This document shows positions 6,207-11,707 of a stretch of 45,340 nt of DNA, piece by piece. This stretch comes from a virus: the IMG/VR virus record IMGVR_UViG_3300044995_000081, positions 1 to 45,340 of that record; one strand, given 5' to 3'. The position numbers and the translations under genes are program-made. The notes beneath the pieces were generated by a model. The model did not search any database. It was not told the origin of the DNA and was given only the letters and a program-made list of their open reading frames with translations. Each line of letters opens with the position of its first letter. The first letter of the stretch is position 1.

Positions 6207-7301
6207 ATGAACAAAACACCGAAAAGATACTACAAGCCAATTCTGCCAACCATGTCATTGGATGGTGTGAATCATCCAGTTGCAATCGCGATGTACATGG
6301 GACACGCAGAAATCATCGAGTGGCCATTCTTGTGTGCCTATCGCGAATACATCAGGAGACACCATCCTGATTTCGCGAGCTCTATGTTGCCTGCTGCTGC
6401 CGCAATGGTGGCATCAGAATATGTAACATGGGGCGACGAGCTTACTCAATCCAAGGAATACGTCTACGCATGTCTGGACAGTGAAGAACTGCGTTCTGGG
6501 ATGCCTAACGAGCTTGTTAGGCTTCTAACGGCAATGACTCAGGCGAGATATGAGGAGTACAGACTCGTCAAAAAGGCAGCCAAGAACCCAAGGGGAAAGT
6601 ATATGCGAGAGCTCATGCTTCTCTTGGCGAAGAAGGCTGGCCTTACAGATGAAACGCAGAGCCGCCCAGGTAAGAAGCGCACAGCGGACTGTAGTAGCGG
6701 CAATGGCTGGCTACCTATAAGGGAGATAAGCCTTGACCGCGACACACGAGCAAGTATGAACACGAGATACATGCCAGCATATGCTGGCATCCAACCCATG
6801 CCTTCTCGGGCAGCCATCGGAATACTTGGTTACAAGTGCTTCAAGAGGCGCCAGAAGTACAACAAGGTCGCGGTACTGATTGACCTATCAGGCTCCATGT
6901 ATGACTTCGTACAGGAGTGCGCGTCTCTTGCGCTTGGAGACCCTAAGTACGACGTGGTGGTGTATGCATCTGACCCCAAATATGGCAACGTTGCCAGACT
7001 CGTTGTAAATGGCACGATGCCTGGGAAGTTAAAGACCGCCACTATAGGCGACTATGTGCGGAATCTTGTCTATAGGTTAGGCGGGGAGAACGAAGCAGAC
7101 GGTAACGCCATTCGGTGGTTTGCCGACCAGTATCCTGGTGTTAGGAAGTACTGGGTTAGCGACCTCGAAGTGTTCCCACCTGGATACAGTAGAGAGTGGG
7201 GACAAAAAGACTGCTTGGATGTATGCAGTAGGCACGGCATCATTGTGAGAAAGATTGACGAGAACACGAAGCCTGAACAAATATGGAGGACAATCAAATG
7301 A
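6207..7301 (+). CDS. VWA-domain protein, partner of the MoxR ATPase
   Basis: The C-terminal half of this 364-residue protein is a von Willebrand factor A domain. The strand KVAVLIDLSGSM gives the MIDAS motif D226-L-S-G-S230, and YWVSDLEV supplies a later Asp (D319) expected in the fold. The N-terminal 200 residues are helical with a basic linker (RPGKKRTADCSS). MIDAS metal sites bind a partner acidic residue. In RavA-ViaA, NorQ-NorD, CbbQ-CbbO and GvpN systems a VWA protein links the ATPase to its substrate. Adjacency to the ATPase makes this pairing likely here. The target protein is unknown, but neighbours in the same unit are candidates. Confidence 0.9.
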   Translation: MNKTPKRYYKPILPTMSLDGVNHPVAIAMYMGHAEIIEWPFLCAYREYIRRHHPDFASSMLPAAAAMVASEYVTWGDELTQSKEYVYACLDSEELRSGMPNELVRLLTAMTQARYEEYRLVKKAAKNPRGKYMRELMLLLAKKAGLTDETQSRPGKKRTADCSSGNGWLPIREISLDRDTRASMNTRYMPAYAGIQPMPSRAAIGILGYKCFKRRQKYNKVAVLIDLSGSMYDFVQECASLALGDPKYDVVVYASDPKYGNVARLVVNGTMPGKLKTATIGDYVRNLVYRLGGENEADGNAIRWFADQYPGVRKYWVSDLEVFPPGYSREWGQKDCLDVCSRHGIIVRKIDENTKPEQIWRTIK

Positions 7302-8647
7302 AATGCAACATTGAAGGATGCAACTTGTTTCCTATATACGGCGACCGTTGTATGAGACACAAGGCGCAAGCACCTGTTCTCATGCCGGTACTTGAGAATG
7401 GAATCGAGGCGCTTCTAACGCATCAGTGCGTTATGTACAGCGCCCTTGGCATGGTTGACCTGATAAAAGGGTACGACATTCAAATGGCCCTGCCGATCTC
7501 CATGAGATGGCATAGCCAGTTGCATGCCGTAATACCAGACTTCTCGGAGCCAGGCGATATCGTATCAGGCCCTATAGCAGGTCCGCTGCACTTGAGAAGA
7601 GATGGCAGGGTTGCCTTGATGGCATACGCTGGATACCTTGGTGATGACGGTATGGTGCATGACGCGAAAGTCATAAACACGCAGGGTATTTCCAAGGATT
7701 ACGGCGATTTGCCTGCAACCAGAGTCCATCATTACATGCTGCGCAGCATCTCTTCAATGGACGCTGCGACGCATTTGTACAACCTTGGTATGCCAACCGG
7801 AGTAGTGTATGCGGATGGTAGCGTGGACATATGGGACGAAGGCGGTTCCTATCCAGAAATGGATAACAAGTCTGGCGACAAACAATATGTTCACGCTAAG
7901 TTTGACACCATATCCATGAGCTTCACCATTGCCGCTGAGCGCGGTCATGGTGTTGCATCCGTGAGGATGGATATGAACGGAAATTCCATCCCTGTGCTCT
8001 ACATACCAGGGATGGACAAGTACGGCTCGCCAAGGTGCGTTGGCTACATGTTTGCCAATGATGGAAATACTGTAGGCGAGATTGGCAATGCCATATCCGA
8101 TGAAAAGCCTGGGGATATATATCCCTGCGCCCATGGCAACACCTTCATCAGGAACTACACTGCCATGGTTGGCAGTGAGATTCCGTTGTTGCGGAACTTT
8201 GTTTTCGCTATGGGAGGTTTGCAATGGGAAGACGGCCCGTATGTTGTAGATGCTACGGAAGTACTGTGTACCGTTGTGGAGGGCGGACGTGAGTCCGCAT
8301 TTGCCACACCGGTATACGGTGCCAAGATAAGTGGCGAAAGCGTGGAAAATCTATGCAAGGATGACGAGCTGACCCATGTGGCAGCTCGGGCTGCATGGGA
8401 TATGGCATCCATGTACGCTATCCTTGAAGAGCACTGCGTTCTAATGTGGTCTTGTCCATACTCGAACGCAGGGTGGATAGTGCATCCATCGTTACCCATC
8501 GCAATCCGTGCATCAGGAAACATGGTGGAGGTATTCCGCATACCGCCATGCGACAGGAATGTGGATATGGGTGTTATCAAGAATGTAGCCAAGATTCTTG
8601 ATATACCCGCAACGGGCGAAAGCCTCATAAGGGCTTTCAATGACTAA
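7298..8647 (+). CDS. Zinc-finger protein of unknown function in the MoxR-VWA unit
   Basis: The start at 7298 (ATGA overlap with the VWA stop) follows GGAGG at 7285-7289 with good spacing, and is preferred over ATG 7283. The 449-residue protein begins MKCNIEGCNLFPIYGDRCMR with His at 21: a Cys3-Cys8-Cys18-His21 knuckle of the C-x4-C...G-x-C-x2-H type seen in many phage proteins. The remainder is a long beta-rich globular region with many histidines and cysteines (for example GLPATRVHHYML, PCAHGNTFIRNY, MWSCPYSN), without a known fold. Its position suggests a substrate or effector of the ATPase-VWA pair, perhaps a metal-dependent enzyme. That is inference. Confidence 0.75.
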   Translation: MKCNIEGCNLFPIYGDRCMRHKAQAPVLMPVLENGIEALLTHQCVMYSALGMVDLIKGYDIQMALPISMRWHSQLHAVIPDFSEPGDIVSGPIAGPLHLRRDGRVALMAYAGYLGDDGMVHDAKVINTQGISKDYGDLPATRVHHYMLRSISSMDAATHLYNLGMPTGVVYADGSVDIWDEGGSYPEMDNKSGDKQYVHAKFDTISMSFTIAAERGHGVASVRMDMNGNSIPVLYIPGMDKYGSPRCVGYMFANDGNTVGEIGNAISDEKPGDIYPCAHGNTFIRNYTAMVGSEIPLLRNFVFAMGGLQWEDGPYVVDATEVLCTVVEGGRESAFATPVYGAKISGESVENLCKDDELTHVAARAAWDMASMYAILEEHCVLMWSCPYSNAGWIVHPSLPIAIRASGNMVEVFRIPPCDRNVDMGVIKNVAKILDIPATGESLIRAFND

Positions 8648-8653
8648 CCAACA

Positions 8654-8668
8654 TTGCCAACTTGGCAA
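8654..8668. repeat. Inverted repeat TTGCCAA-C-TTGGCAA upstream of the 8707 gene
   Basis: A perfect 7+1+7 inverted repeat. It shares the TTGC...GCAA ends of the dispersed palindrome 16 bases further on, so both may be operators for one protein. It lies in the 59-base gap before the 8707 gene. Confidence 0.7.
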
Positions 8669-8683
8669 ACGTACAAACACATA

Positions 8684-8695
8684 TGCAATATTGCA
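8684..8695. repeat. Dispersed palindrome copy 2 (TGCAATATTGCA), abutting a ribosome site
   Basis: The only non-coding copy of GCAATATTGCAAR. It ends one base before GGAGG (8697-8701) of the 8707 gene, so protein binding or folding here could control that gene's translation. Confidence 0.8.
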
Positions 8696-8706
8696 AGGAG
8701 GAAAAC

Positions 8707-9084
8707 ATGGAAGAAAAGAGTAAAGTCTATGAGTTGGTTCATGCTGCTGCTGCGTCTGCATTGAAGCATGCAGACGAGTGGGTAGAAAACTATTGCGTGG
8801 CGCGTATCCTTGCCGGATGCATTGCATCGGCGGTAGCTGCTGGTTATATTGATGTTGACTTCAGTGATTCTTCGTTGAAGATGAAGCTCAACAAGAATGT
8901 AGAGGTCACGGACGAGTTCCGTCGTCTCTTGAATGAGTTGGAGATGGATCTCGACGAGGACGATATGGAGGTTAGCTCGTACATCGGAAACCATCCGTAC
9001 AAAAGGACGGCTTTGCTTGGGCTTGTCGTTCTCTATTTGTACACCAACGCAAGGGATGATATCGCCAAGGTGTTGGACGATTAG
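8707..9084 (+). CDS. Unknown 125-residue acidic protein
   Basis: The ATG at 8707 follows AAGGAGG at a spacing of five bases. Upstream in-frame starts lack a ribosome site and would include the two inverted repeats. The protein is helical, with an alanine-rich, possibly membrane-associated stretch (ARILAGCIASAVAAGYIDV), an acidic middle (LLNELEMDLDEDDMEV) and a hydrophobic C-terminal helix (TALLGLVVLYLYTN). No family recognised. It is the last gene of the unit begun at element A and is followed by a strong hairpin. Confidence 0.7.
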   Translation: MEEKSKVYELVHAAAASALKHADEWVENYCVARILAGCIASAVAAGYIDVDFSDSSLKMKLNKNVEVTDEFRRLLNELEMDLDEDDMEVSSYIGNHPYKRTALLGLVVLYLYTNARDDIAKVLDD

Positions 9085-9118
9085 AGTCTTACTCCCATAG
9101 ACCTCCATTGGCCCGCGA

Positions 9119-9154
9119 GCGGCCCGTTTCCTGTCATATACAGGGGCGGGCCGC
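9119..9154 (+). terminator. Strong two-part hairpin after the MoxR-VWA unit
   Basis: GCGGCCCG (9119-9126) pairs with CGGGCCGC (9147-9154), and inside it CCTGT (9130-9134) pairs with ACAGG (9140-9144). It starts 34 bases after the stop of the 8707 gene. The downstream side reads CCGCATCCTT, shared exactly with the hairpin at 9835-9883. No T-tract is present. Confidence 0.65.
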
Positions 9155-9209
9155 ATCCTTTATAAGTCGGATATTGTATGTGAGGGGCTGGGCCTTGCAT
9201 GAGGATGCC

Positions 9210-9238
9210 GGCTCACGGTGTCCGCGGCGATATGCGAA
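9210..9238 (+). promoter_or_regulatory. Bipartite element copy B (GGCTCAC-N16-TGCGAA)
   Basis: GGCTCAC at 9210-9216 and TGCGAA at 9233-9238, 16 bases apart, 78 bases upstream of the 9316 start. A small CCG-GCTCA-CGG stem-loop surrounds the first half. Same arrangement as copies A, C and D. Confidence 0.65.
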
Positions 9239-9249
9239 CGTTATGGCGC

Positions 9250-9289
9250 CGAACCGAACGGTTTCTACCTTGTAGTACTGTTCGGTTCG
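9250..9289 (+). promoter_or_regulatory. Long hairpin in the leader of the 9316 gene
   Basis: CGAACCGAAC (9250-9259) pairs with GTTCGGTTCG (9280-9289), ten perfect pairs, with an inner CTAC/GTAG stem. It ends 13 bases before the AGGAGG ribosome site. TATACC at 9292-9297 directly follows and could be a sigma70 -10, so this may be leader RNA structure or an operator. Confidence 0.6.
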
Positions 9290-9315
9290 AGTATACCCAA
9301 ATAGGAGGAAATACA

Positions 9316-9675
9316 ATGGAGCAAATCAAAATCAAAATCGAAGGAGATATCAGCAGGTTGGTTTGGTCGTTTAGGAATGCGTACACTGCCGTTCCTGACC
9401 CAACACGCGCTTTCTCTTTCGAAGAAGTCCACGTTGTCTGCGGTCTGTTCCATGAATACTGGAACACGATTGATAGCGTTGGGCTTCTTAAGCACATCAT
9501 CAGCCCGGATGACACTGGTGAATTGGAAGATTATATTCACAGTGCTTCAGGATGCTCGGTGAGGTTCCGCTTCGATGAGGAACAGTTCAAGAGATGGTAT
9601 GCGCGAGATGAGGATGCTTTGGGGTTGCAAGTTAGGCTTGCAATAGAAGGAGGTGAAATGTGGCGACGACGGTAA
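9316..9675 (+). CDS. Unknown 119-residue protein
   Basis: The ATG at 9316 has a strong AGGAGG eight bases upstream. An earlier in-frame ATG at 9199 has no ribosome site and would run through the element-B and leader hairpins. The protein has a lysine/isoleucine beta start (QIKIKIEGD), then helices and aromatic residues (EVHVVCGLFHEYWNTIDSVG), and a basic end (GGEMWRRR). No family recognised. The last residues are encoded over the ribosome site and start of a second small gene, so the two are coupled. Confidence 0.7.
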   Translation: MEQIKIKIEGDISRLVWSFRNAYTAVPDPTRAFSFEEVHVVCGLFHEYWNTIDSVGLLKHIISPDDTGELEDYIHSASGCSVRFRFDEEQFKRWYARDEDALGLQVRLAIEGGEMWRRR

Positions 9676-9830
9676 AACCATTGTCTTACTCAAGGACTCT
9701 TGTGCGAGGTAGCACGCCAGTTCCTATTGACAAGCTCTTTCCCTATGCAAGGAGGGATAAAAAAGACTGGATAGTGCCTTACAACATCCGATACGTCATG
9801 AGCGTTCTCATGGCGTATCGAGGTCGGTAA
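9660..9830 (+). CDS. Small 56-residue basic protein with GTG start
   Basis: A GTG at 9660 follows AAGGAGGTG at near-ideal spacing and opens a 56-codon frame ending TAA at 9828-9830. The product begins MATTVKPLSYSRTLVRG and ends NIRYVMSVLMAYRGR, basic and compact with proline-rich first half and a short apolar helix at the end. It overlaps the end of the 9316 gene by 16 bases and stops four bases before a strong hairpin. The perfect ribosome site and tight boundaries support translation. Function is unknown. Its size and location suit a phage accessory or host-takeover peptide. Confidence 0.65.
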   Translation: MATTVKPLSYSRTLVRGSTPVPIDKLFPYARRDKKDWIVPYNIRYVMSVLMAYRGR

Positions 9831-9834
9831 AGGA

Positions 9835-9883
9835 TGAGCCGCATCCTTCATGCGATTTATATCGCATGTGAGGGTGCGGCTCA
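9835..9883 (+). terminator. Strong double-stem hairpin after the 9660 gene
   Basis: TGAGCCGCA (9835-9843) pairs with TGCGGCTCA (9875-9883), and inside it CATGCGAT (9849-9856) pairs with ATCGCATG (9861-9868) around TTAT. It begins right after the stop codon. CCGCATCCTT and ATGTGAGGG are shared with the region after the 9119 hairpin, indicating common origin. Confidence 0.7.
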
Positions 9884-9896
9884 ATCGTGTTCCATA

Positions 9897-9925
9897 GGCT
9901 CACGAGCGCCTATGGGGCATGCGAA
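9897..9925 (+). promoter_or_regulatory. Bipartite element copy C (GGCTCAC-N16-TGCGAA)
   Basis: GGCTCAC at 9897-9903 and TGCGAA at 9920-9925, 16 bases apart, 60 bases upstream of the 9985 start. An eight-pair stem, CCATAGGC (9892-9899) with GCCTATGG (9908-9915), overlaps the first half and leaves TCACGAGC in the loop. Confidence 0.65.
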
Positions 9926-9935
9926 TATGACTGCA

Positions 9936-9955
9936 AGCCACCAAACGAGGTGGCT
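9936..9955 (+). promoter_or_regulatory. Leader hairpin upstream of the 9985 gene
   Basis: AGCCACC (9936-9942) pairs with GGTGGCT (9949-9955) around AAACGA. TACAAT at 9961-9966 and AGGAGG follow, so the hairpin sits in the leader or just ahead of a possible -10. Confidence 0.55.
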
Positions 9956-9984
9956 AATTCTACAATACAGGAGGAAAAACGAAA

Positions 9985-10221
9985 ATGTCTAACAAACTGT
10001 ACAATTTGGTGGTGTTTGTGTTCGCGTTCGCTGCTTTCGCTTTCGTGAACGCACATGTTTTGGCAATGATGCTGAGCTATGTTCATGAGCTCGATATTAT
10101 TGCCATTACACTTGGCATTGGGTCCATTCAGGACGTTGCAGTCATGGGAATTATCTCAATGATTACAACGACGTTGTGGATCCTCTCGATGGAAGGAATT
10201 AGGAGGATTACAATGAAGTAG
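9985..10221 (+). CDS. Small two-helix membrane protein
   Basis: The 78-residue product has two hydrophobic segments, LVVFVFAFAAFAFVNAHVLAM (about residues 8-28) and IIAITLGIGSIQDVAVMGII with MITTTLWIL (about 38-66), separated by an acidic turn and ending in a basic tail (RRITMK). The ATG is preceded by AGGAGGAAAAACG. It is a single-gene unit between element C and a pair of strong hairpins. A role in membrane modification or exclusion of other phages is possible. No family is recognised. Confidence 0.75.
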   Translation: MSNKLYNLVVFVFAFAAFAFVNAHVLAMMLSYVHELDIIAITLGIGSIQDVAVMGIISMITTTLWILSMEGIRRITMK

Positions 10222-10247
10222 ACATCACCCAAACACAACAAAAAACT

Positions 10248-10315
10248 ACAGGCCTTCCGCAGGCCTGTATAAGCCCACTTGGGAAACTGGGTGGGCTTAT
10301 AGAGTCCTGCGGAAG
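10248..10315 (+). terminator. Compound hairpin region with mutually exclusive pairings
   Basis: Stem 1: ACAGGCCT (10248-10255) with AGGCCTGT (10261-10268). Stem 2: ATAAGCCCAC (10269-10278) with GTGGGCTTAT (10291-10300). The loop and arm of stem 1, CTTCCGCAGG (10254-10263), are also fully complementary to CCTGCGGAAG (10306-10315), so stem 1 and the long-range ten-pair stem compete. Likely a terminator for the 9985 gene, possibly switchable. Confidence 0.65.
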
Positions 10316-10325
10316 TATATGACGG

Positions 10326-10347
10326 ACGCATCCTTTCAAAGATGCGT
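10326..10347 (+). repeat. Hairpin ACGCATC...GATGCGT upstream of element D
   Basis: Seven perfect pairs, ACGCATC (10326-10332) with GATGCGT (10341-10347), loop CTTTCAAA. It contains the GCATCCTT string seen in the hairpin regions at 9154 and 9843, supporting duplicated intergenic modules. Confidence 0.55.
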
Positions 10348-10384
10348 ATGGTATACGTGCAGGATTCGACGTGCTGCACTATGC

Positions 10385-10413
10385 GGCTCACCGCTCGTAT
10401 AGTGCGGTGCGAA
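10385..10413 (+). promoter_or_regulatory. Bipartite element copy D (GGCTCAC-N16-TGCGAA)
   Basis: GGCTCAC at 10385-10391 and TGCGAA at 10408-10413, 16 bases apart, 55 bases upstream of the 10468 start. GCACTAT (10376-10382) pairs with ATAGTGC (10399-10405) and GCGG-CTCA-CCGC forms the tip. Confidence 0.65.
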
Positions 10414-10467
10414 TCTATCAGTGGCAGACTCGTAATGAGGCTGACTATCACAATGGAGGTCATTACA

Positions 10468-10710
10468 ATGGCACAGTCAAAACCGATCGCACAGTACAAT
10501 GACGGTAAGCTCACTGTCGTTATTCCTTGCGATATTCGCACAGCACAGCGCTCCAAGTCAGGTAAGGTTCTGTCTGTGGGCCTTTACCGTGTGAGCACAG
10601 GTATCGCTGTGCAGATCGCTGGGAAGCGCTATGAGCTTCGTGCACGCACTTACGTGGAGTGGATTCCTACGGATGAAGCCCCCGAGGTCTTCGAGATCGA
10701 GCTGACGTAG
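10468..10710 (+). CDS. Small 80-residue beta-rich protein
   Basis: The ATG at 10468 is preceded by GGAGG at 10455-10459. An earlier in-frame ATG at 10342 lies in structured leader sequence and is rejected. The protein alternates charged and beta-prone residues (GKLTVVIPCDIRTAQRSK, YRVSTGIAVQIAGKRYELRART) and ends acidic (APEVFEIELT). It could form a small beta barrel or SH3/OB-like fold. No family recognised. It is a single-gene unit between element D and a strong hairpin at 10723-10748. Confidence 0.7.
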   Translation: MAQSKPIAQYNDGKLTVVIPCDIRTAQRSKSGKVLSVGLYRVSTGIAVQIAGKRYELRARTYVEWIPTDEAPEVFEIELT

Positions 10711-10722
10711 CGCGCACCGCAC

Positions 10723-10748
10723 GACGGGCGTCCGCAAGGGCGCCCGTC
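10723..10748 (+). terminator. Strong hairpin after the 10468 gene
   Basis: GACGGGCG (10723-10730) pairs with CGCCCGTC (10741-10748), eight pairs, loop of ten bases. It begins 13 bases after the stop codon and is followed by a C-run, not a T-tract. Confidence 0.65.
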
Positions 10749-10771
10749 CCCCCGCATCGTGTATATGCACG

Positions 10772-10777
10772 CGCGAA
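10772..10777 (+). promoter_or_regulatory. Half element E (CGCGAATA), possible degenerate copy
   Basis: CGCGAATA lies about 60 bases before the next gene, as the second half of elements A-D does, but no GGCTCAC-like box is found 16-17 bases upstream. A weak relic or coincidence. Confidence 0.25.
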
Positions 10778-10839
10778 TACGAGAGGCTCCATTGGTGGTT
10801 GCAGGGGTTTGCATCTTTTTCGGGTAGGATATGTTTTTG

Positions 10840-11391
10840 ATGCCTGTACGGGGAGTTGATCGTCGTTCTTCTGGTTTTGATTTTGTTTCTCGTTTCGACT
10901 CATTGTTCGAGTATTGGTTGAGTGGTGTGCAGTTATCTGCTCCTGTTGTGGCTAGTCGTGGTGTACGTTTAGGTTTAGGTGCTGGTGGTTCTGGTTGGGG
11001 TTTATTTCGTTCTCGGGTGTTGTATTCGGGTATTGGTGGTATACGTTGTCGTGTGTTATTTGACCATCCTTCGGACATGGATGTGATTATTGGTTGTTTT
11101 CCTGATGGTGTTTTGCAGGTGGATGGTGGGTCATTTTGGGGGATTCGTTGTCCTATGGGTGTTTCGTCTTTGTTTGGGAGTGATGGTGTTGGGTTAGGTG
11201 TGGGTGTAGGTGACGGTGTATGGGTAGACATTGGGGTTGATTTTCGTTCTGGTTTATTTGTGGTTGACGGTGTGAGGTATGTGACGGGTGTTGTACCTGT
11301 GGGAGGTCCGTTCCGTGCAGGTGTATTTTTCCGCACGAATGGGTTATCTCTTGCGGGCATGGAAATTGCGTCGTTTTCGGTGGTAGGATAG
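10840..11391 (+). CDS. Glycine/valine-rich structural protein of the tail/adhesin cassette
   Basis: ATG 10840 is preferred because GTAGGA lies about 11 bases upstream. ATG 10831 in the same frame is too close to it. The protein of about 183 residues is almost free of lysine and rich in glycine, valine, phenylalanine and serine, with repeating beta-strand patterns (GVGLGVGVGDGVWVDIGVDF, GGPFRAGVFFRTNG) suggesting a jelly-roll or lectin-like fold. Codon choice (CGT for Arg, GGT, GTT, GTG) and strong G+T strand bias differ sharply from neighbours. It opens a three-gene cassette ending in a polyglycine protein, so a tail or host-binding role is likely by context. Confidence 0.6.
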   Translation: MPVRGVDRRSSGFDFVSRFDSLFEYWLSGVQLSAPVVASRGVRLGLGAGGSGWGLFRSRVLYSGIGGIRCRVLFDHPSDMDVIIGCFPDGVLQVDGGSFWGIRCPMGVSSLFGSDGVGLGVGVGDGVWVDIGVDFRSGLFVVDGVRYVTGVVPVGGPFRAGVFFRTNGLSLAGMEIASFSVVG

Positions 11392-11400
11392 GGGTTGAGT

Positions 11401-11703
11401 ATGATTGGTCGGGGATTAGTATCTGAGGTTTACGAGGGTGCTCGTGAGTACTCTTTGTCTGTGGGTGTTGTTCCTGTTTTGGTTCAGGGTACTGGTTCTC
11501 GTTTGAGTATGTATTTGGTGAACCAGTCGGGTGTGACGTTGTATGTAGGGTTCAGTTCTTCTGTGAGTTCTACGGACTATGTTTTTGCGATTCCTGCGGG
11601 TTCTGACCCTGTTCAGTTGATTGGTGTTACGGAGCGTGTGAAGGTATATGCGGTAGCTGCGTCTGGTGGTCCGTACACATTGAAGGTAGTGGAGTTGTTT
11701 TAG
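11401..11703 (+). CDS. Small virion-type beta protein of the adhesin cassette
   Basis: The ATG at 11401 has GGGG upstream. A TTG at 11395 in frame is an alternative. The roughly 100-residue product has the pattern LSMYLVNQSGVTLYVGFSSSV...AIPAGSDPVQLIGVTERVKVYAVAA..TLKVVELF. Small phage head or tail proteins commonly have such an N-Q-S/G-V-TLYVGFS strand and a V-KVYAVAASG strand. It is probably a single beta-sandwich domain decorating a virion structure. It shares the GT-rich codon style of its neighbours. Confidence 0.65.
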   Translation: MIGRGLVSEVYEGAREYSLSVGVVPVLVQGTGSRLSMYLVNQSGVTLYVGFSSSVSSTDYVFAIPAGSDPVQLIGVTERVKVYAVAASGGPYTLKVVELF

Positions 11704-11707
11704 GTTT

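Noticed and set aside
9085-10467. tRNA-like folds in the structured intergenic regions
   Set aside because: TTCGA and TGCGAAT strings resemble T-loops, but no acceptor stem, anticodon arm or complete cloverleaf could be drawn.
10650-11360. A 236-codon minus-strand frame
   Set aside because: A by-product of the GT-skewed coding strand. The protein is an improbable Pro/Thr/Asn/Arg-rich string.
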